A DNA stretch of 64,000 nt, taken from contig JAHEIH010000005.1 of assembly GCA_024639455.1 (NCBI GenBank), positions 124,001-188,000 of the forward strand. The letters run 5' to 3'. Positions 58,881 to 64,000 of this stretch are shown here, piece after piece (within the stretch, counting starts at the first letter, position 1; each line of letters starts with the position of its first letter). The position numbers were made by a program, and so were the translations under genes. Below the pieces are notes generated by a model. That model ran no database searches and was not told the DNA's origin. It was given only the letters and a program-made list of their open reading frames with translations. The stretch comes from Cellvibrionales bacterium (GTDB taxonomy: Bacteria; Pseudomonadota; Gammaproteobacteria; Pseudomonadales; JAHEIH01).

Positions 58881-60682
58881 TAGGCATCCTCAAATTGACG
58901 ACTGTGGAGTTGAGCGTAGCGGCCACCGGTTGCCAGCAATTCAGCATGCACGCCCTGTTCTATTATGCACCCCTGTTCCATGACCACGATACGATCGGCC
59001 TGCTCGATAGTAGACAGACGATGGGCAATCACAAAGGTCGTGCGATCCTGCATCACCGCATCCAACGCCTGCTGAATATAGCGCTCGGATTCGTTATCCA
59101 GCGCCGAGGTGGCCTCATCGAGAATCAAAATAGGTGCGTTTTTCAACAACGCACGCGCCAGTGCAATACGTTGCCGCTGACCACCCGACAATAATACCCC
59201 GTCGTCGCCCACCATGGTCTGCAAGCCCTGTGGCAACTTGGCAATAAAGTCATCGGCATGGGCGGCATTGATCGCCGCGTGCACGTCAGCCGGATCGGCG
59301 TCGGCGAGACAGCCATAGGCAATGTTGTTATAGATGGTATCGTTGAATAGCGTCACCTGTTGGGACACCAGAGCGATGTGCTGGCGCAACGCGTCGAGCG
59401 GCAAGGCTTGGATAGGTACGCCATCAATACTAATCGTGCCCGCACTCGGCTCGTAAAAACGCGTGAGCAAGGACATCAAGGTCGACTTACCACTCCCGGA
59501 CAAGCCTACCAGAGCAACAGTTTCACCCGCCGCCACCTGAAAATCGATGGCATCGAGTACCTTGCGCTCAGGGGTGTAGAAAAAATCCACTTGGTTAAAC
59601 GTCACATCGCCGCGCACATTACTCAGGCGTTCAACACCTTCGTCGCGTTCGCGCTCGCTGTCGAGTAATTCAAAGATATCCTCAGCCGCCGCGAGACCTT
59701 TTTGCACCACCGAATAAACCTCACTTAGGGAGCGCACAGGCTTGTGCAACATGCCGGCCGCCGCCAAAAAAGCCACGAACTGGCCAGGACTCATGGTCGC
59801 CGCCATGTCGGGCGCCAATACCAACCAGACCAAGATCGACAGCGCCAATGAGATAAACATCTGTAGGATTGGCGGGCTCAATGCATCGGTCAGCGCCATT
59901 TTCAGAAACTGCACACGGTTGTATTCACTGGCCTTGAAGAAGCGCTCGCGCTCAACATGCTTGGCACCAAACATACGCACCTCGCGATAGCCTGAAATGG
60001 CTTCGCTAGAGACATGGGTGATATCCCCCATGGAATTCTGGATACGGCGACTAATACGGCGAAAACGCTTGCCGACATAGGCCACGACGAGGGCAATCAA
60101 AGGGGTAATAGCCAACAACACCAACGACAAGCGCCAGTTGATATAAAGCAGGTAAGCCAACAATCCGATCACCAAAAAACCCTCGCGCACTACCGTGCGG
60201 ATGGCATTGGTTACCGCATCAGCCACCTGCTCGACATTGAAGGTGATTTTAGAAATTAGAAAACCATTGGTGTTTTGGTCGTAGTAGCTTGAGGGGGCGT
60301 CCACTAAGTGGTCAAAGACCGCGCAACGCATACTGTGAATGACCTGCCGGGCCACGACGCGAATGAAGTAGTTGCCGAGCACGAAACCCAAACCACGCAT
60401 CGTCGCCAACACCATCATGGCGGTGGGTATAATCACCCGCAATTGATCACTAGTGGCGCCATCCAAGCCGATAAAGTGATCCACCACCTTGGACACAACC
60501 CCCATATCAAGGGAAGATTTACTGCCCAAACTATCGATAATGAACTGCATCAGATCCGCCAACAGAACATCAGCCGCGGCAAACAGGAAAAATCCCAAAA
60601 TACTCACCAAAAACAGCTTCCACGCCGGTAACGCGTACGTCAGCAGCCGTTTATAGGTTGAAAAGTCCGAGGGCGAGGCCAT
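58880..60682 (-). CDS. msbA: Lipid A export ABC transporter MsbA
   Basis: This 600-residue half-transporter has an N-terminal six-helix membrane domain and a C-terminal ATPase. Walker A is GLSGSGKSTLMSLL, the signature LLSGGQRQRIALARAL, and Walker B ILDEATSALD. It flips core-lipid A across the inner membrane. The stop/start overlap with lpxK by one base is the classic msbA-lpxK pairing. Confidence 0.94.
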   Translation of the reverse strand: MASPSDFSTYKRLLTYALPAWKLFLVSILGFFLFAAADVLLADLMQFIIDSLGSKSSLDMGVVSKVVDHFIGLDGATSDQLRVIIPTAMMVLATMRGLGFVLGNYFIRVVARQVIHSMRCAVFDHLVDAPSSYYDQNTNGFLISKITFNVEQVADAVTNAIRTVVREGFLVIGLLAYLLYINWRLSLVLLAITPLIALVVAYVGKRFRRISRRIQNSMGDITHVSSEAISGYREVRMFGAKHVERERFFKASEYNRVQFLKMALTDALSPPILQMFISLALSILVWLVLAPDMAATMSPGQFVAFLAAAGMLHKPVRSLSEVYSVVQKGLAAAEDIFELLDSERERDEGVERLSNVRGDVTFNQVDFFYTPERKVLDAIDFQVAAGETVALVGLSGSGKSTLMSLLTRFYEPSAGTISIDGVPIQALPLDALRQHIALVSQQVTLFNDTIYNNIAYGCLADADPADVHAAINAAHADDFIAKLPQGLQTMVGDDGVLLSGGQRQRIALARALLKNAPILILDEATSALDNESERYIQQALDAVMQDRTTFVIAHRLSTIEQADRIVVMEQGCIIEQGVHAELLATGGRYAQLHSRQFEDA

Positions 60683-61098
60683 CAGTCATCCTCTCGTTGG
60701 GCGGCGATGACCAAGCGTTTGTATCCCAGTGACGCCGCCACATCCATAACATTCACAAAAGCTTGGTGCGGCGCTTGCGCGTCGGCACTGACAATAATTT
60801 GCGGAGATTCTTGACCGTTAGCCGCTTGGCGCAAGGCGCCGCGCAACACATCTCGATCCGCGGTAGGTAGCGCTTTGCCACCTATAGCAATTTGGCCGTC
60901 GCGACCAATGCCGATATCGATGCTCGCTACAGCTTCCTCAACCTCTTCGCCACTGGCGCTTGGAAGATCTACCTGTAATTGGGTTTCACGGCTAAAGCTG
61001 GTCGAGACCATAAAAAAGATCAGCAACAAAAACACCACGTCTATCAGCGGTGTGAGATTGATATTAACCGGGTCGCGTAGCTGACGGCGAAACTGCAT
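60682..61098 (-). CDS. exbD: ExbD/TolR-family energy transducer
   Basis: This 138-residue protein has one N-terminal membrane helix with the proton-path Asp (LTPLIDVVFLLLIFFMVST) and a periplasmic domain. It pairs with the ExbB-like gene upstream. Its location beside msbA and comEC is conserved in Pseudomonas-type genomes and separate from tonB or tolA loci. The final partner is unclear. Confidence 0.9.
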   Translation of the reverse strand: MQFRRQLRDPVNINLTPLIDVVFLLLIFFMVSTSFSRETQLQVDLPSASGEEVEEAVASIDIGIGRDGQIAIGGKALPTADRDVLRGALRQAANGQESPQIIVSADAQAPHQAFVNVMDVAASLGYKRLVIAAQREDD

Positions 61099-61099
61099 G

Positions 61100-61720
61100 T
61101 TAGTCGAGGCTCACACGACGCTTGCTGTACAAAGCATCCACCAGTTTTACAGTCTGCTGCTCCATATGCACCACCAGGCTATCGACCTTACGGCTAAAAT
61201 GGCGGTGGGCAATGAGCGTAGGAATGGCAACAGCCAAGCCCGCTGCGGTGGTAATCAAGGCCTCTGAAATACCCCCTGCCAAAACACCAGCGTTGCCTGT
61301 ACCGTACTGCATAATTTCGCTAAACACTTTGATCATACCGATCACCGTACCAAGCAAGCCTAGCAGTGGGGTAATGGCGGCGATCGTGCCGAGGGTATTG
61401 AGGTACCGTTCCATATCGTGCACAACTTGGCTAGCGACCTCTTGGATGCTTTCCTTCATGATTTCGCGGCCGTGCTTGGCGTTGTTTAGCCCCGCCGCCA
61501 TGATACCGCCAAGGGCGCTGTCTTGAGCTAACTTTTCCAGTTTCGGGGCGTCGAGTTCATTCTTTTTGAGCCAGGCCCAAACATCGCTAAGCAGGCGAGC
61601 AGGTGCCAATTTTTCGGACCTGAGCGCCCAGCTGCGCTCAATGCAAATAGCCGTCGCGATTACCGAGCAAAGCACGATGGGCAACATCAACCAACCGCCC
61701 TTCAGTAAAATCTCAAACAC
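61100..61720 (-). CDS. exbB: ExbB/TolQ-family proton channel
   Basis: This 206-residue protein has three membrane helices. The MotA/TolQ/ExbB core is LNTLGTIAAITPLLGLLGTVIGMIKVF, followed by GGISEALITTAAGLAVAIP. It lies 1 nt before exbD. No tonB-like gene is seen nearby. Confidence 0.92.
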   Translation of the reverse strand: MFEILLKGGWLMLPIVLCSVIATAICIERSWALRSEKLAPARLLSDVWAWLKKNELDAPKLEKLAQDSALGGIMAAGLNNAKHGREIMKESIQEVASQVVHDMERYLNTLGTIAAITPLLGLLGTVIGMIKVFSEIMQYGTGNAGVLAGGISEALITTAAGLAVAIPTLIAHRHFSRKVDSLVVHMEQQTVKLVDALYSKRRVSLD

Positions 61721-61783
61721 CCTGTTTATCTCCCCGAATTAGATACTCAAACTGTAACACATCTACAGCAAACTGGGCATGAA

Positions 61784-63994
61784 TCAATGCCAAAATGCCG
61801 GCCTTACGCGCCGCGAGGTAGTAATCGTCAAGCGACCATTTCGCGCCACTTCGATACGGACACCACCATCGCGCGCTGTCCACCAGTCGTGTGCGTCAAT
61901 GGAGCGATAACGGGCCATGACGTCACCGTGGGGATGTCCGTAGCGATTTCGGTAGCCACTCTCCACCACCACGTGACGCGGCTGCAGGGCCTTCACAAAA
62001 GCATGGCTACTGGAGGTCTTGGATCCGTGATGCGGCACTAAAAGCACATCCACCGACGGCAAACCTTGGGCCACTAAGCGACCCTCTACACCAGATTCAA
62101 TGTCGCCAGGTAACAACAGGCGCCGGCCCGCAACCTCGAGCAGCAGCGTACAAGACTGGTTATTAGGTTCGCGACGACGGTCGCCAGACGGTGGCCACAG
62201 CGCCGTGATAGCGATATCACCCAAGCGCCAGAACTGGCCTTGCTCGCATCGTTGAGCGTGCGGAAGTGCCGCCTTAAACACCGGCAACGCGTTACGTAAT
62301 GCATGCCAACCGCCGCTGTGATCACTATCGCTGTGCGACACCCATACCTGATCGAGCTTTTCGATACCTAGACGGCGCAACGCCGGCAGCAGCTGGGACT
62401 GCATCGCCGTGTAGTCACCATATCTTGGACCAGTATCGTAGAGCCCAACCTGCGCACCGCTTTGCAACAGCACAGCACTGCCCTGACCCACATCAAAAAC
62501 ATCCAGCCTGAGCATCGCATCATTGCGCGGTTTTGGCGCACATAAGGCGATCAGTATGACCGGCCATGCCAAGGATCGCCACGGCAACGCAGGTGGTAAC
62601 AACACGATAGCCCCGCCAACAAATAAGAGCGCTATCGAAAATGCCATTAATAATGGATAAGAGTTAAAGGCCCAACCCACATCGGCCGCGCTATGCATAA
62701 CCCAGTGCAGGGCTTCAAGGCACTGCTGTAGTGGCCACCAAAACCACGGCGACAGCACTGTACCTAAACTGAACAGTAAAAGCGCGGGTAGCAACAAGGA
62801 CATCGCCGGCACCAATAGCAGGTTAACCAGTGGTGCTATTGTACTTATGGTACCCGTTTGCCACCACAAAAGCGGCGTCGAAAACCCTAGACAACGCCCC
62901 TGCGCGAGGAGCAGTTGCCGCCACCAAGTCACACCACCATGGGTATTGCCGCTACCCGCTATTAACGCCGCAACAAGGCCGAAGCTGAGCCAAAACCCCA
63001 AACTCAAACCCGCCATGGGCTGCGCCAGAAGCACCGCCATACACGCTACCCCCCAACCCTGCCAGGGAGACAACGAACGCCGCCGCAGGCAATACCACAC
63101 CGCCACAGTCAACATAATAACCGCACGCTGAGCCGGCAAGCCCCAGCCGCTCAACAAGGCAAAGGCGACGCCGCCAAGCCACCCCCCCAACCAAGCCTGA
63201 CGCCGGCGCGATAGCCAGCCAAAGCTACTTGGCCAGCACCAGGCGAGAGCAAAAAATAGAACGTAGGCGCTCAATGCCGCCATACCAACATGCAATCCCG
63301 ATACAACCAACAGATGCACCGTGCCACTGCGGACACTATCCTGCCATAGCGCCCTGTCAAGCAAACTTTTATCGCCCAATATCAGGGCCGCCAGTAAGCC
63401 CCTCTGGGTATCAGATAGCGGCGCGTCAAGGATCCATCGTTGTAGCGAAGATCGTTGTCGTAGCAAGGCATCGTGCCAACGGCTATCGAGCTCACCGTGC
63501 CACTGCCGGATGTAACCCTGTGCAACAATACCTTGCGCCACCGACTGCGCCGATCGATCTGGCAGCGTGAAGTTGTGCAACGAATGAGGCCGCTTAAGCT
63601 TCACCTCCAGGGAATAGCAATGCCCTGCGTGCAACGGCCAACCCGCATAATCCCCCAAGTGCACGCGACCACGCCAGCGATGGCCCTTAGTGCTGACCAC
63701 ATCCATCGTTACCCGCCGATAACGGCCATCAAAGGGTGAAAACAGCTTGGCCACACAGGCCTCCACTTGAAGGGGTTGCCCCTCCAACTCGAATGGAAGT
63801 CTCGAAGTCAAATAGTGCTGGCCCTGCAAGGTGACCCACGCCATGGCCAACAGAGCGGCCATCATCGGCTTAGATACCCGCCAAAAAACAATAGCTAGCG
63901 AAACCATCAACCAGGCCGTAGTCACATTAGGTAGGCTAGGTACATGGGGAAAAATCGCCGCCACACTGCAGAAAACAAGCATCCATAACGGCAT
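61784..63994 (-). CDS. comEC: DNA internalization protein ComEC/Rec2
   Basis: This 736-residue competence protein has an N-terminal DUF4131-type region, a Competence domain with many helices (LHVGMAALSAYVLFFALAW), and a C-terminal metallo-beta-lactamase-like domain. The last has DVGQGSAVLLQSG, SHSDSDHSGGWHAL and LLVPHHGSKTSSS. It moves single-stranded DNA across the inner membrane. The ATG at 63994 is 6 nt from the window edge and no stop lies upstream of it, so the true start may be outside. Length is near normal. Confidence 0.9.
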   Translation of the reverse strand: MPLWMLVFCSVAAIFPHVPSLPNVTTAWLMVSLAIVFWRVSKPMMAALLAMAWVTLQGQHYLTSRLPFELEGQPLQVEACVAKLFSPFDGRYRRVTMDVVSTKGHRWRGRVHLGDYAGWPLHAGHCYSLEVKLKRPHSLHNFTLPDRSAQSVAQGIVAQGYIRQWHGELDSRWHDALLRQRSSLQRWILDAPLSDTQRGLLAALILGDKSLLDRALWQDSVRSGTVHLLVVSGLHVGMAALSAYVLFFALAWCWPSSFGWLSRRRQAWLGGWLGGVAFALLSGWGLPAQRAVIMLTVAVWYCLRRRSLSPWQGWGVACMAVLLAQPMAGLSLGFWLSFGLVAALIAGSGNTHGGVTWWRQLLLAQGRCLGFSTPLLWWQTGTISTIAPLVNLLLVPAMSLLLPALLLFSLGTVLSPWFWWPLQQCLEALHWVMHSAADVGWAFNSYPLLMAFSIALLFVGGAIVLLPPALPWRSLAWPVILIALCAPKPRNDAMLRLDVFDVGQGSAVLLQSGAQVGLYDTGPRYGDYTAMQSQLLPALRRLGIEKLDQVWVSHSDSDHSGGWHALRNALPVFKAALPHAQRCEQGQFWRLGDIAITALWPPSGDRRREPNNQSCTLLLEVAGRRLLLPGDIESGVEGRLVAQGLPSVDVLLVPHHGSKTSSSHAFVKALQPRHVVVESGYRNRYGHPHGDVMARYRSIDAHDWWTARDGGVRIEVARNGRLTITTSRRVRPAFWH

Positions 63995-64000
63995 TAGCGT

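Overview
The window reads as chromosomal DNA of a moderate-GC gammaproteobacterium with Pseudomonadales/Cellvibrionales-type gene order. The evidence is the polar-flagellum FleQ/FleSR regulators, the blocks dcd-apbC-metG-rsxABCDGE, smc-zipA-ligA and comEC-exbBD-msbA-lpxK-kdsB-ptp-murB, and an argW-like tRNA. This is inferred from gene content; no database search was possible.

Layout. (1) 0-9.1 kb: part of a flagellar regulon. fleR (cut by the window edge), fleS, fleQ, a fliT-like gene and two different fliS genes run leftward. Recognisable sigma-54 and sigma-28 promoters serve them, and a ccdAB toxin-antitoxin pair lies between the two fliS units. An amino-acid permease and a flagellin gene run rightward. 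The flagellin is cut off in its variable region and joined directly to the last ~50 codons of what looks like flgN. fliD, flaG and the flg genes expected between fliS and flgN are absent. A tRNA-Arg(CCT) follows the junction. (2) 9.1-31.6 kb: mostly housekeeping genes. These are DUF1244, a GAF/HD-GYP protein, hda, a PerM-like permease, DUF2066, purMN, DUF3108, dcd, apbC, metG, the complete rsx operon, msrA, an ion channel with a zinc-ribbon tail, htpX behind a sigma-32-like promoter, fbp and rlmD. (3) 31.6-38.9 kb: an alpha-glucan module. A GH97-GH31 operon is divergent from slyD and from a lipoprotein GH13 amylase. The 506-bp divergent region carries a LacI-family-type operator between back-to-back promoters, a candidate Hfq-type small RNA, and a terminator/antiterminator-like leader before slyD. 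(4) 39.0-41.2 kb: a decaying patch with three DUF3718-like paralogues (one intact, two frameshifted) and a membrane-segment/receiver-domain remnant. (5) 41.2-64 kb: a small unknown protein, a flavodoxin, a quinone oxidoreductase, an MFS pump, a lytic transglycosylase lipoprotein, ligA-zipA-smc, pgsA-uvrC, murB-ptp-lptF-kdsB-lpxK-msbA-exbD-exbB, and comEC at the right edge.

How the parts work together. FleQ with sigma-54 would drive fleSR, fliS2 and the flagellin, and sigma-28 would drive the other fliS. The GH97, GH31 and GH13 enzymes together would break alpha-glucans down to glucose. The rightmost block supplies envelope biogenesis: LPS (kdsB, lpxK, msbA, lptF), peptidoglycan (murB) and ExbB/ExbD energisation.
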